Shown piece by piece: positions 15,755 through 23,603 of a stretch of DNA of 32,518 nucleotides. This DNA comes from a virus. The stretch is taken from IMG/VR virus record IMGVR_UViG_3300026078_000069, positions 1-32,518 of that record; one strand, written 5' to 3'. The position numbers were made by a program, and so were the translations under genes. The notes under the pieces are model-generated. The model had not been told where the DNA came from. It searched no databases and saw only the letters and a program-made list of their open reading frames with translations. Position 1 is the first letter of the stretch. Each line of letters starts with the position of its first letter.

Positions 15755-16344
15755 GCGGGGTCGAACTGAAATTGAAGACGGTTGCCACGGTTCATGCCGA
15801 TTTTTGTAAGGCCAAATCCAATCGGTACGGCACCAAGGATGTATTCGATCGTCCAGCGGTCTCGCTGCATTCGAGTACAGAGATTCCCAGCATTCACATA
15901 GGCAAGAATGATGTCATTCGTACCAAGCAATGTTTCCAAGCCACGCTTGTCATCCATTGCAACACGTGGGTTGGTGTAGGACCCGGAAAACGATAAGAAT
16001 GTCTGCGCGTGCGCCACCGGGTCGTACCACCAAAGTTTCATCACGCCGCCCTGCACGAATGACACACACGGATTCATGTTTTGGTCGAACGTGCCTGAAA
16101 TTTCCGTAGTCCCAGCCTGAGTGAAAAGAACCACCGGGCTACCTAAACTTGGCGCGCTGACGCTAACCGTTCCAGTGCTGGTGTCCAGCGTGAAGGTCCA
16201 CGTCTGAACCTGCAGTCCTTGCGATGAGTCCTGAAGCGCTATGCCACCTAACTCATAGTCAAAAGTCGGACTTGTAGTTTGGTCATCCGGAGGCAAAAAA
16301 GAAGCCGGCTCAGGTGACGTCGAAAGGACGTTCTGCGGCATCAT
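15751..16344 (-). CDS. Phage tail-associated beta-rich protein (197 aa)
   Basis: ATG 16344 overlaps the preceding stop (ATGATG), so a longer start at 16437 is rejected. The protein is beta-rich: VVLFTQAGTTEISGTFDQNM, a GGVMKLWWYD strand, then VAMDDKRGLE and DIILAYVNAGNLCTRMQRDR. I recall this as a conserved tail-region protein of podoviruses related to Bcep22 and BPP-1, without a known function. It sits between pieces of the nozzle, suggesting that it is a component of the tail. It has no signal or membrane segment. Confidence 0.65.
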   Translation of the reverse strand: MMPQNVLSTSPEPASFLPPDDQTTSPTFDYELGGIALQDSSQGLQVQTWTFTLDTSTGTVSVSAPSLGSPVVLFTQAGTTEISGTFDQNMNPCVSFVQGGVMKLWWYDPVAHAQTFLSFSGSYTNPRVAMDDKRGLETLLGTNDIILAYVNAGNLCTRMQRDRWTIEYILGAVPIGFGLTKIGMNRGNRLQFQFDPA

Positions 16345-17243
16345 GGCAGGATGTGTTCCGCCCACGAAACGCGTACAACAAACGTCAATTGCTCCGTGTT
16401 GTCCTTGTTGAGAGTCGGAGACAGACCGATCTGACATTCTCCCAATGTCGTTGGAAGCACGAAAGAATTAATCCCGATTGTTTGATTTATGAGGGAAACG
16501 CACGTGATGTCAACGTAGAAGTTTCCATTGGCGTACGTACTCGCTGTTACACTTGAGGCCAGAAGGCTAGTCCCGGAAGGGGCTGACGTTATTGGTTGAA
16601 CCGAGCCCGTACTCCACGCTGTTCCACCTCCGGACGGGCCGGCCTTACTTCCAAGCACCGACGCCCAAAGGGCTGACGTAACTGATGCAGCTCGCAATGT
16701 CGTCGTGTAGGTCCCGGCGCCGATGGTTGCGCTACCGGTTACATCTGTCAGCGGAGGGTATAGGCGAAGCTCATAGGTGACATTCACGTACTCGTCGGCC
16801 AAGACCGAAATGGTGGTTGGATTACCCGAGCCATCCAAGATCAACTGCCGCGAGAACAGGCCGCCCGTTGCCGTTTGCTTGCCAACGCCAACCTCTGAGA
16901 AGTTGTATGCAGTATTGCCGTGAGCGGCTGGCGTAAATTGCCACGTCTGAACCAGCGAAGAATAGTATGGTGTCGTGGTTTGCGCTGTAGGAACTGAGTT
17001 GATGACGTTCGATGTTCCGCACACGTACGAGTTCAGTGCGGTGTCGGCAGACGTTGGTGTTGAGTTTCCGACGCCAAGCTGGCTGCAGCTTATCCAGCTA
17101 TTTGAGTTACCTACTTGGTCTAGCCCTTGCGTGAGAATTTTGTTTTTGAACCACCCCGTGGAGCGGCGCAAAACTCCATCGGATGAAAACACATCCACTT
17201 TGTAGAAGCCGGCCATTCCAAACTTGTGCTGAATCGCGTTCAC
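16341..17243 (-). CDS. Phage tail protein (300 aa)
   Basis: GTG 17243 is used: GAGGG lies upstream and the previous stop is 10 bases away. Longer in-frame starts run over the neighbour. The opening (HKFGMAGFYKVDVFSSDG, WFKNKILTQGL) and later LFSRQLILDGSGNPTTISVL with EYVNVTYELR form a pattern recalled from conserved phage tail proteins. The product is Ser/Thr/Gly-rich and beta-stranded with no enzyme motif. It is probably a virion surface or tail-hub component. It is one of two genes lying between nozzle-like segments. Confidence 0.7.
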   Translation of the reverse strand: MNAIQHKFGMAGFYKVDVFSSDGVLRRSTGWFKNKILTQGLDQVGNSNSWISCSQLGVGNSTPTSADTALNSYVCGTSNVINSVPTAQTTTPYYSSLVQTWQFTPAAHGNTAYNFSEVGVGKQTATGGLFSRQLILDGSGNPTTISVLADEYVNVTYELRLYPPLTDVTGSATIGAGTYTTTLRAASVTSALWASVLGSKAGPSGGGTAWSTGSVQPITSAPSGTSLLASSVTASTYANGNFYVDITCVSLINQTIGINSFVLPTTLGECQIGLSPTLNKDNTEQLTFVVRVSWAEHILP

Positions 17244-17253
17244 TGTAGTTCCC

Positions 17254-18606
17254 TCAGAAAAAGTCGGCGTCACCGGGGACGCCAGGAAAGGCAAGCCAGT
17301 ACTGGCCCGCGGCGGGGTAGTACGTTGCGATTGGGCTGAGTCCCAAATTGGCTGCGTAAGCAATCGCCTGCTGCACAAGAGGATCGATCGGAACTCCAAC
17401 GTCGCCAGATTCAAGATTTCCCGACCCGCCAGAAATACCCATCGATCGCACACCAAGCGCAGACAGGAAAAACAGATCGTTTGATATCGGCGAGAGCGCC
17501 TTGTGCTGCACAGAACCTACCGGTATTGCATCGAGCAGCGCGGCGTTTTTCGGATCTTCATCGACCTGCCACATCTGGAAACCTTGCGAGTTGAAAGCGA
17601 CCAAATTAGAGCGATACAACCCAAGCGCCTGTACCGGCGTGTTCCCGTAGTTCTGCAGTCCATATGGTAGAAATCCCGCGTCCGCGATAGACGTCCAGTC
17701 TGTTGCGTCAGACGTGGCGCTGAACCGGATCACATCGTTGTCCGCTGCGTAGATTTTTGAAGCCGCAATCGCCACGTACTTCGACTGCGGACAGTTCGAG
17801 TCAGTGATTTTCGGCGTGACGCAGGTCCAGGTAATGTTCCCGTCCGTGACCGTCGCGCCAACGGTCGTCGGCCACGTCGGCTGCGTGGAGCCTGAGGTCA
17901 TCAGCGGCGACGCCGTCCATGTCACCATCGTCATTGCGCCGGCGGTCCATGTCACACCGCCGTCAGTAACGGTCGCGCCTACCGTGGTCGGCCAGTTCGG
18001 TTCAGTAGCGCCGGATTTTCCGGCCGCGGCCTGTGTCGCAGTGAAGACAAGCGGCGTCGATGCGGTCGGGATGGTGTAGTTCCACGAGAACGAATCCACA
18101 CCCAATGCGCTGACGCCACTTACGTTCTTGCCATACGCGCCGATTGCTGCAAATGCCGCTCCCGAAGGAGCGCTTGCAGTCACCGTCGACCGCTCCCATG
18201 TATGGCCGTGCTGAGTGGCAACGACATTGCCATCCGAACGCGACACAAGGGCTTTGCTTGAGTCATACCAAAACAACGATACACAGCACGTCGCATCGTT
18301 GTCCGAGGCGAGGCCGTGGAGAATCTGGCAGGTCGCAGTGATCGACTGCCCAACAGTAACCGGGACTTGGTTGGTGTTGACCAGCGAAATACCGGTTCCC
18401 GCGTACTTGGAAAGGTCAGCTTTACCGGGCGTCCCGCTCGGCCCGGTGTCATGGTTCCACACCCATCCTGGCGCAGCGTTCCAACCATTAAGCCCGCTTG
18501 CGAAGTCCGGGTTTGCAGGCGAAGGATTGGCCGTAACCTGACGCACGGTAGGGACAACCGTTGACCCTGGCGCATAGGTAGTGCCAGGCAGCCATGTATC
18601 CGTCAC
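17254..18606 (-). CDS. Tail nozzle middle segment with carbohydrate-binding-like insert (450 aa)
   Basis: The start is a GTG overlapping the preceding stop (GTGA). Residues 1-170 form a jelly-roll-like domain (LSKYAGTGISLVNTNQVPV, then SITATCQIL). Two copies of a W-P-T-T-V-G-A-T-V-T-D-G-x-x-T-W-T motif follow (about 205-260). The last 190 residues look like propeller blades of T7 gp12/P22 gp10-like nozzles (RFSATSDATDWTS, ALGLYRSNLVAFNSQGFQMW, YYPAAGQYWLAFPG). It ends abruptly after that strand. The usual continuation (VFVYT...WSRYTFPF) is found separately at 15248-15754. Confidence 0.7.
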   Translation of the reverse strand: MTDTWLPGTTYAPGSTVVPTVRQVTANPSPANPDFASGLNGWNAAPGWVWNHDTGPSGTPGKADLSKYAGTGISLVNTNQVPVTVGQSITATCQILHGLASDNDATCCVSLFWYDSSKALVSRSDGNVVATQHGHTWERSTVTASAPSGAAFAAIGAYGKNVSGVSALGVDSFSWNYTIPTASTPLVFTATQAAAGKSGATEPNWPTTVGATVTDGGVTWTAGAMTMVTWTASPLMTSGSTQPTWPTTVGATVTDGNITWTCVTPKITDSNCPQSKYVAIAASKIYAADNDVIRFSATSDATDWTSIADAGFLPYGLQNYGNTPVQALGLYRSNLVAFNSQGFQMWQVDEDPKNAALLDAIPVGSVQHKALSPISNDLFFLSALGVRSMGISGGSGNLESGDVGVPIDPLVQQAIAYAANLGLSPIATYYPAAGQYWLAFPGVPGDADFF

Positions 18607-19739
18607 GGCACGATCCTCGGCGTTGATCCGACGCCAGTGCCTACAGGAAGCCGCGGGGGCGACCCCGCCCCTCCTGGATTGGTATAGCCGTCAGGTGGCG
18701 ATGACGGCAGCGAGACGGGCGCAGCGTTGGGGTCGTCCTGTATTGGATCTTCGACATACTCGGTAACCGTCGCCAAGTTCAGCTTCGGCCACGTTGGCTC
18801 AGACGTTCCGCTGCATGGGTTGGTTCCAGCAACCGTTGATGCGGTGTACTTAAACCCATTCGGTGTCGTCGGCTGCACCACATCGCCAAGCGAGCGCTTC
18901 ACGCCAGGCGCCCACGCAACGGGCGTCGTGCTCGGTGATGCCTTGTAATAGTATCCATTAGGCGTCGACGGCTGCACCGTGTCGCCGTCCATGTACTCCT
19001 TTGTTGGCTCCCACGTATTCGGCTGTCGCAGCCAGTAGTGGAAAATCTGCTTGTCATCAAATTCGGCCACGACATACAAATAGCCGAGGAATGGCGCCGA
19101 GAAGTGAATCGCCTTGATGTGTCCCGTAAATGCTGGATCGGGATGCCGAAGAATGTCGATGACGTAGGGGAGGACTTGCGGCGGGTCGCCGCTCGGCGTA
19201 TATCCGCCAACATCAACGAACGAAAGTCCGGCGACAATCTGCATATCCACTTCGCCATCCGGCGTGCGGCCGTAGACGATGTACTGCAGCGCGTTTGGAA
19301 CCAGCGTCCAGCTCAGCGTGACTTTTGAGCCTGCTGGAACGTTGATGACTTGCGCATCCGATACTGGGCCATTCCCCCAAAACGTCACGGCGCAAACACG
19401 GTATGAATACGACCCCGCAGCGAGAGAGCCGCCCGAGCTCTGCGCAATGCTGACACCCGGAGTGCCGACGATGTAACTATTCGTCGTTGCATCGTTCCCC
19501 GAAGTGAACACGTGCATCGTTCCACCAAACGCGCAGAGCCCTTTCGTGTGCGGCGGAAGGCTAAACATGACCCGCGTACCTGGCCTCTGCGTGGGCGCCT
19601 TCGATGGCGAGATGTAGCCGTTTTCCAAGTCATACAGTGTGTCAGGCGATGCGCCTCCACGCGTGCGCATACGGCTCATGCCGGCAGCAGATGCAGTCAG
19701 CGCAACCGCCCGGATGTTGTTGTTCCCCTGCGCCGTCAT
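18603..19739 (-). CDS. Tail nozzle N-terminal segment with repeat modules (378 aa)
   Basis: ATG 19739 overlaps the adaptor gene's stop. The first 110 residues (SPDTLYDLENGYISPSKA, QRPGTRV, TKGLCAFGGTMHVF) follow the N-terminal pattern of gp12/gp10-like nozzles. A fibronectin-like module comes next (SYSYRVCAVTFWGNGPVSDA). Near residues 240-310 there are two to three V-Q-P-x-T-P-N-G-x-x-Y-x-A modules that look like carbohydrate-binding inserts, ending in EPTWP. The tail is Pro/Gly-rich and stops just where the next segment begins. Confidence 0.7.
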   Translation of the reverse strand: MTAQGNNNIRAVALTASAAGMSRMRTRGGASPDTLYDLENGYISPSKAPTQRPGTRVMFSLPPHTKGLCAFGGTMHVFTSGNDATTNSYIVGTPGVSIAQSSGGSLAAGSYSYRVCAVTFWGNGPVSDAQVINVPAGSKVTLSWTLVPNALQYIVYGRTPDGEVDMQIVAGLSFVDVGGYTPSGDPPQVLPYVIDILRHPDPAFTGHIKAIHFSAPFLGYLYVVAEFDDKQIFHYWLRQPNTWEPTKEYMDGDTVQPSTPNGYYYKASPSTTPVAWAPGVKRSLGDVVQPTTPNGFKYTASTVAGTNPCSGTSEPTWPKLNLATVTEYVEDPIQDDPNAAPVSLPSSPPDGYTNPGGAGSPPRLPVGTGVGSTPRIVP

Positions 19740-21091
19740 ACACGCACCGGCATGACCGCAGGTAACGGACGCATGTCACCGCCAGGGAAGTACCGCGCGC
19801 CAGCGTGGGAACCGGCAACAAGGTCACCGATGTACTCGCGGGCTCGCAGTGTTGCCGCCTGGGCGTCAGGCTGCTTGTAGAAACCCTTGGCATCGCCCAG
19901 CGCCGTCAGGTAGATCGCCTGCCAGTCGATCGTCGACAAATCGCTGTCTGCCTCCAATGGCTGTAGGCAGTAAAAAGCCTTGATTCGCAACAGCCATCCT
20001 TGTATCGGCGTCGGCCATAGTTCGATGCAGGACCGAATTTCGTAGTGTGTCGTCGGGCCGGTTTGAATCGCGTTATACATCTCGGGGACAATTCCCCTAC
20101 GCAACGGCCGCCAATTGTTGTCCCCGTTCGATGTCCAGGCGCCGGTCACCCACCGCGGATCCATGACCACCGTGCAAGGCGGAACGGCCGTTTGCTCGTC
20201 GTTCTGATCGATGTCGTAAAAACGCTGACCAGGACCCAACGTCCAGGTAAACCAACGCTCCATGCGGAAGACGTTGTAGTCGCGGAACAAGCGTTCTTGC
20301 GCGTCTTTGAGGAACCGATTGACCAGTGTGGTTGCGTTCGGCGGACAGCGCTTGAGGAAGTCCTCCATGTATCGTTCGTACTCCTGCTTGGCTTCCTGCG
20401 CACCAGGGTGGCCAAGCGCTCCCATCACATTTGCGAGTGCGAGCAACTGAATCGCTGTCGGGTCCGCAGTTGTCGTGTCGCCGTCAACGGAGAACGGACC
20501 GATAGTGACCGAGCCAGTTGCGCCAAGCTCGTAGCGCGAATAGACGACGCGCTGTGCGTCAGCTAGCGCAGCGTTCACCGTACGCGCAATAGCAGGCGGC
20601 GCGCGGCGCACGGTGTCGGCGAGGTATTTCTTGACCTGCTCGTAATACGAGCCTGCGTCTGGCTGGCTCAGGTGTTCTTTTGCCTTAGCGATTGCCAGAT
20701 TCAAAACCGGCTGATAGTCAAGAACCGTTTCGTCACCGCTACTTTCAAGCAACGGAGGAAGCGATGCAGAGCCCTTGTCGAGTTCAAGATCGCGCCACAA
20801 GTCCTGCTGCGCCAGATTGAGGAACCCAGTCAGCATCGCGAAGATGCCAGGGGGCAAGTTAGACCCCATCGCCCCAAAACCAAGCACCGCGCCCATGTCG
20901 AGCACGAGGTCTGCTAATGCGCGCGTCTGTCCACTTCCCAGCGGATCGGGTATGCCGATGCGCGACAGGATTGCAGTACGCAGATCGGCCAGCGTGCGAG
21001 GCGTTGTATTCGTTAGGCTGATAAACCCGAGGCCATCGAACATTTTCTGACGCATCTGAGCGAGCGTCTGCGGTGCGTAGTCTCTGCTCAT
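19736..21091 (-). CDS. Putative head-tail adaptor/connector protein (451 aa)
   Basis: The C-terminal half contains DAQERLFRDYNVFRMERWFTW, followed by a G-P-G-Q-R-F-Y-D-I-D-Q-N-D-E stretch and WRPLRRGIVPEMY then YEIRSCIELWPTP. This series is recalled from podovirus proteins acting as adaptor or tail tube A (P22 gp4/T7 gp11-like). The N-terminal 250 residues are helical and specific to this phage type. It lies just after the head genes and before the nozzle segments, as expected for an adaptor bridging portal and nozzle. The stop overlaps the nozzle gene start. Confidence 0.65.
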   Translation of the reverse strand: MSRDYAPQTLAQMRQKMFDGLGFISLTNTTPRTLADLRTAILSRIGIPDPLGSGQTRALADLVLDMGAVLGFGAMGSNLPPGIFAMLTGFLNLAQQDLWRDLELDKGSASLPPLLESSGDETVLDYQPVLNLAIAKAKEHLSQPDAGSYYEQVKKYLADTVRRAPPAIARTVNAALADAQRVVYSRYELGATGSVTIGPFSVDGDTTTADPTAIQLLALANVMGALGHPGAQEAKQEYERYMEDFLKRCPPNATTLVNRFLKDAQERLFRDYNVFRMERWFTWTLGPGQRFYDIDQNDEQTAVPPCTVVMDPRWVTGAWTSNGDNNWRPLRRGIVPEMYNAIQTGPTTHYEIRSCIELWPTPIQGWLLRIKAFYCLQPLEADSDLSTIDWQAIYLTALGDAKGFYKQPDAQAATLRAREYIGDLVAGSHAGARYFPGGDMRPLPAVMPVRV

Positions 21092-21744
21092 TGGATAGTC
21101 GCCGACAAAAGTCCAAAGCTCACATCCAACGCCTCGGGCTTCATGGTGTAGGTAATGACGATTTGCCGCATGGATGCGCTCTCAAGTGTGAATAACGAGT
21201 CCAGTGCCTCCGGCTTTTCTGTATACAAATGCACCATGTTTCGCAGGGATGCGCTTGACAGAGAAAAACTTGCATCCATCGCTTCTGGCGTCATCGTGTA
21301 AACGTGCACGATGTTGCGAGCCGACGCACTTTGAAGAGAAAAGACAGGATCCATCGCCTCGATATAGCCTTTGAGCAAATACATGTCGTCAACGACGAAT
21401 GTAGAGCCCAGTGCATCGGTGGCATCCACCGGATAGGGCCGGCTTGTGAGGAACATGAGGCCGACAATCGACGCGTGGGTAAACCCAAACGAAACGCCCA
21501 ATGCTTCTGTCGGCATTCCACCCCACGGATTCGGCTGAATAGGACACTCGCAGTCCATATCGAGACGCAGACCGACAAGCGGCGTATTTGGACGAATCGT
21601 TCCTGCCGGTGGGTTTGTGCCTAGATGCAGGCCAAGCAACGGAGCTTGCGGCGTCAGTGCCCCGTTTGGATCAAGGTCGAGCCTCAAGCCAGTAGCCGGA
21701 GTAACCGGCGGGACTGGTGCGTCTTGATTGAGCGTTAGGCCCAC
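21088..21744 (-). CDS. Repeat-containing virion protein candidate (218 aa)
   Basis: GTG 21744 lies a few bases after the terminator and after CGGGGT. The sequence is built from two repeat sets. The first 70 residues hold three units of the type P-L-x-G-L-x-L-x-x-D/N with about 20-residue spacing. The last 110 hold four units of about 24 residues of the type Y-T-x-K-P-E-A-L-D-x-x-F-x-L-x-S-A-S-x-R. Two more degenerate units may lie between them. No family is recognised. Its position between capsid and adaptor genes suggests a virion decoration or spike. It ends ATGA with the adaptor gene. Confidence 0.65.
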   Translation of the reverse strand: MGLTLNQDAPVPPVTPATGLRLDLDPNGALTPQAPLLGLHLGTNPPAGTIRPNTPLVGLRLDMDCECPIQPNPWGGMPTEALGVSFGFTHASIVGLMFLTSRPYPVDATDALGSTFVVDDMYLLKGYIEAMDPVFSLQSASARNIVHVYTMTPEAMDASFSLSSASLRNMVHLYTEKPEALDSLFTLESASMRQIVITYTMKPEALDVSFGLLSATIQ

Positions 21745-21757
21745 ACATACCCCGATG

Positions 21758-21783
21758 AAAAAAGGGCCGGGCTAACCCGGCCC
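21758..21783 (-). terminator. Strong intrinsic terminator after the capsid genes
   Basis: On the - strand GGGCCGGG, loop TTAG, CCCGGCCC, then TTTTTT. It is a perfect 8-bp GC stem with a U-run, placed between the 99-residue protein gene and the tail genes. It would reduce transcription into the tail block. Confidence 0.9.
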
Positions 21784-21789
21784 GATTGG

Positions 21790-22089
21790 CTACGCTGCGA
21801 CTTTCTGAGGCGTGATGTACCGCGAGAGAGCGCCGTAATCACGGAACGTCTCACGCACCGGATTGACCAGCGCGTTGCGGCCTTCGTCGAAGTAGTCGGG
21901 ATATGTCCGCATGAGGCGGTCGTATTCTTCCTCGACACTGACATCCTTGGCGGACGCCTTCTTCGTGTCGAGGACGTGCACATTGGCGTCGCCGTGAATC
22001 TGGCGAAGCACATGTGCCTCGTAATCCGGCACTTCCTTCACGATCTTGAGCGCCGCGCCGCGTTCGACTTGAACGGTTTGGATTTCCAT
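21790..22089 (-). CDS. Conserved hypothetical phage head-region protein (99 aa)
   Basis: The ATG has AAGGA five bases upstream. The first 50 residues form alternating strand and helix (QTVQVERGAALKIVKEVP, DYEAHVLRQIHGD), and the middle is acidic (SVEEEYDRLMRTYPDYFDEG). It is likely a small soluble head-region protein, for example one regulating or stabilising the head, but no known family is recognised. It follows the 85-residue protein by 9 bases and is the last gene before the terminator. Confidence 0.75.
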   Translation of the reverse strand: MEIQTVQVERGAALKIVKEVPDYEAHVLRQIHGDANVHVLDTKKASAKDVSVEEEYDRLMRTYPDYFDEGRNALVNPVRETFRDYGALSRYITPQKVAA

Positions 22090-22098
22090 GTGGTTCCT

Positions 22099-22356
22099 TT
22101 AGTCGATCAGGAGAATGCCGGCGGTTGCCGTCTTGATGTAGTTCGGCAACGTGACCTCGACAAACGAGTTCGCCGGTACGGTCGCCAGCGCCGTGTAGGA
22201 CGCAACGTTGTCCGGCGACTGCGTCAGTGCGATCGGCGAGGCAGTCGGGTTGAACGCCAGGACGTTGCGGCCGGCAACGAACGGAGTCGCACCGCCGCCA
22301 ACGCCTGGGCCAAGGTTGATGGCCGTCGTGACACCGAGAGTGAGAAGCTTTGCCAT
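22099..22356 (-). CDS. Small probable capsid decoration protein (85 aa)
   Basis: This Gly/Ala/Val-rich, beta-type protein (VLAFNPTASPIALTQSPDN, LATVPANSFVEVTLPNYI) follows the coat gene. It shares with that gene an identical 12-base leader (GAGGACACGACA) immediately before its start codon, so both are probably made at high level. Size, location and expression signal fit a head decoration or stabilising protein. No sequence family is recognised, so this is an inference from position. Confidence 0.65.
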   Translation of the reverse strand: MAKLLTLGVTTAINLGPGVGGGATPFVAGRNVLAFNPTASPIALTQSPDNVASYTALATVPANSFVEVTLPNYIKTATAGILLID

Positions 22357-22368
22357 TGTCGTGTCCTC
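22357..22368 (-). promoter_or_regulatory. Translation start leader shared with the coat gene
   Basis: GAGGACACGACA lies directly before ATG 22356 and is identical to the sequence before the coat gene (23429-23440). GAGGA is a strong ribosome site at 7 bases spacing. Confidence 0.7.
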
Positions 22369-23428
22369 AGGCGATGGAAAGAACGGCCATCGAATTGCGC
22401 TTCTTGACCGTCAGCCCGTAGTCGGCAGTGAGGCCGAAGTAATGGGTGTAGCGGTCGTACACGCGATCGGGCTTGCGGTTGATGAGCCAGCGGCCCTTGT
22501 TCGGGCGCAGAATCATGTGCTTCGACTGCAGGAAATAGCAGCGCTTGGCGAAACCGGTGATCGTCGCATCGAGCACGTCGAACGTCGGGTCCCACACGAG
22601 CTCCACGCCCTTGAAGTACAGGCCGCTGGTGCCGCCGCCGGTGTCGGTCGAGGCATCGATGTTCGTGTTCTTGCCACTGCCCAGGATGATCTGACGGTTG
22701 ATCGTCGACAGCGCGTCTTTGCGATACGCGTCGAGGAAGGCCGAGCCGACGAAGATCGCGTCAGGCGACATGCCGCCGTAGGTCATGCACTTGCGCCACA
22801 GGACTTCCATCTGCTGCACGAGGTTGCCAGCGGTGCCGGTGCTGATGCCGATGCTTGCGTTGTTCTGCCAGTAGGCGTTCGTGGACTGATCGATGCCGCC
22901 GACGACGGTCGCCGATGTCGGCGTGGTCGAGACGAGCAGATCGAGGCCGGGGCACGACTTCGTCGACGCAGTGCCGTCCTTGTGAATTTCGAGGTCCCAG
23001 TTCTGCTGGAAACCGTCCTTCAAGGTGGCGTAGTTCTCCTTGAGGCGGTTCACGATCTGGATTTGCTCGGCCTCGGTGAGGACCGCGTTCTTGTCGTCGG
23101 TCAGGACGATGCCGTTGTCGGCCATGTCCGTTTCGTTGACCGCGAAACCATCGTGGGCTTCGTAGTGCTGGAACGGCGCTAGGCGGACGGTGTCCTTGGT
23201 GTTGTAGGTCACCTGGTCGTCGCGCGTGTAGTTCTGGTAGTTCGAGTTGTTCGAGATGCGCACCTTCTCGTTGAAGATGCCGTTGCCGAACACCGATTCC
23301 TGCTTGTTCTTGATGAGCCACGCCGCAAACGGGCGCGCGGTCGTGAACTGGTCGACCGGGTCGTTCTTCGCGTAGGTGTTGAGCTGGTAGTTGGCGCCTG
23401 CGGCCAACTGTGCGGAAGTGATAGGCAC
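22367..23428 (-). CDS. Major capsid (coat) protein (353 aa)
   Basis: The product follows scaffold and portal in the gene order and has the size usual for an HK97-fold coat protein. The N-terminus (AQLAAGANYQLNTYAKNDPV) is a helical arm. A loop with NSNYQNYTRDDQVTYN fits the E-loop region, and the C-terminus (DRYTHYFGLTADYGLTVKKRN) fits a P-domain/A-domain ending. GTG is the start, preceded by the GAGGA leader. The gene has a 171-base non-coding leader containing repeat copy 3. Recognition rests mainly on context, with a family resemblance to podovirus coat proteins of the BPP-1/Bcep22 type. Confidence 0.85.
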   Translation of the reverse strand: MPITSAQLAAGANYQLNTYAKNDPVDQFTTARPFAAWLIKNKQESVFGNGIFNEKVRISNNSNYQNYTRDDQVTYNTKDTVRLAPFQHYEAHDGFAVNETDMADNGIVLTDDKNAVLTEAEQIQIVNRLKENYATLKDGFQQNWDLEIHKDGTASTKSCPGLDLLVSTTPTSATVVGGIDQSTNAYWQNNASIGISTGTAGNLVQQMEVLWRKCMTYGGMSPDAIFVGSAFLDAYRKDALSTINRQIILGSGKNTNIDASTDTGGGTSGLYFKGVELVWDPTFDVLDATITGFAKRCYFLQSKHMILRPNKGRWLINRKPDRVYDRYTHYFGLTADYGLTVKKRNSMAVLSIA

Positions 23429-23440
23429 TGTCGTGTCCTC
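23429..23440 (-). promoter_or_regulatory. Coat gene ribosome-binding leader GAGGACACGACA
   Basis: The 12 bases directly before the GTG start of the coat gene are identical to those before ATG 22356. The GAGGA core at 7 bases spacing explains efficient use of a GTG start. Confidence 0.7.
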
Positions 23441-23599
23441 GAAATAGGAAAGGTCGCGGCCTAGGGCCGGTTTCTCTCCGCGTTCGTGGACACGACTCCA
23501 CCTACGTTGCTACGGGACGCGATCCCCGCTTACGCTGGCGCGGTGCGGATTGTCAGTCCGCACGCGCAATGTGCACGATTCGTTTCAACAATCAAGGCT
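23429..23599 (-). promoter_or_regulatory. Coat gene leader with three hairpins
   Basis: This 171-base stretch holds no convincing gene. It contains repeat copy 3 at its far end and three possible RNA hairpins: 23543-23563 (GTGCGGA/TCCGCAC, 7-bp stem), 23486-23501 (GTGGA/TCCAC) and 23457-23469 (CGGCC/GGCCG). None is followed by a U-run, so they are not terminators. They may be an mRNA-stabilising leader for the coat transcript. Confidence 0.55.
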
Positions 23600-23603
23600 T
23601 CAA
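23586..23603 (-). repeat. 18-bp dispersed element, copy 3 (before the coat gene)
   Basis: It is identical to copies 1 and 2. Its first TGA is the stop of the small cysteine-rich gene (23600-23602). Here the next true start is 157 bases away, unlike the other copies. Confidence 0.85.

Noticed and set aside
23510-23563. A 17-codon leader peptide (GTG 23563 to TAG) behind repeat copy 3
   Set aside because: It starts 22 bases after the repeat, close to the 24-25 base spacing elsewhere, but it coincides with a hairpin, has no ribosome site and no sign of coding bias. It is too weak to call.
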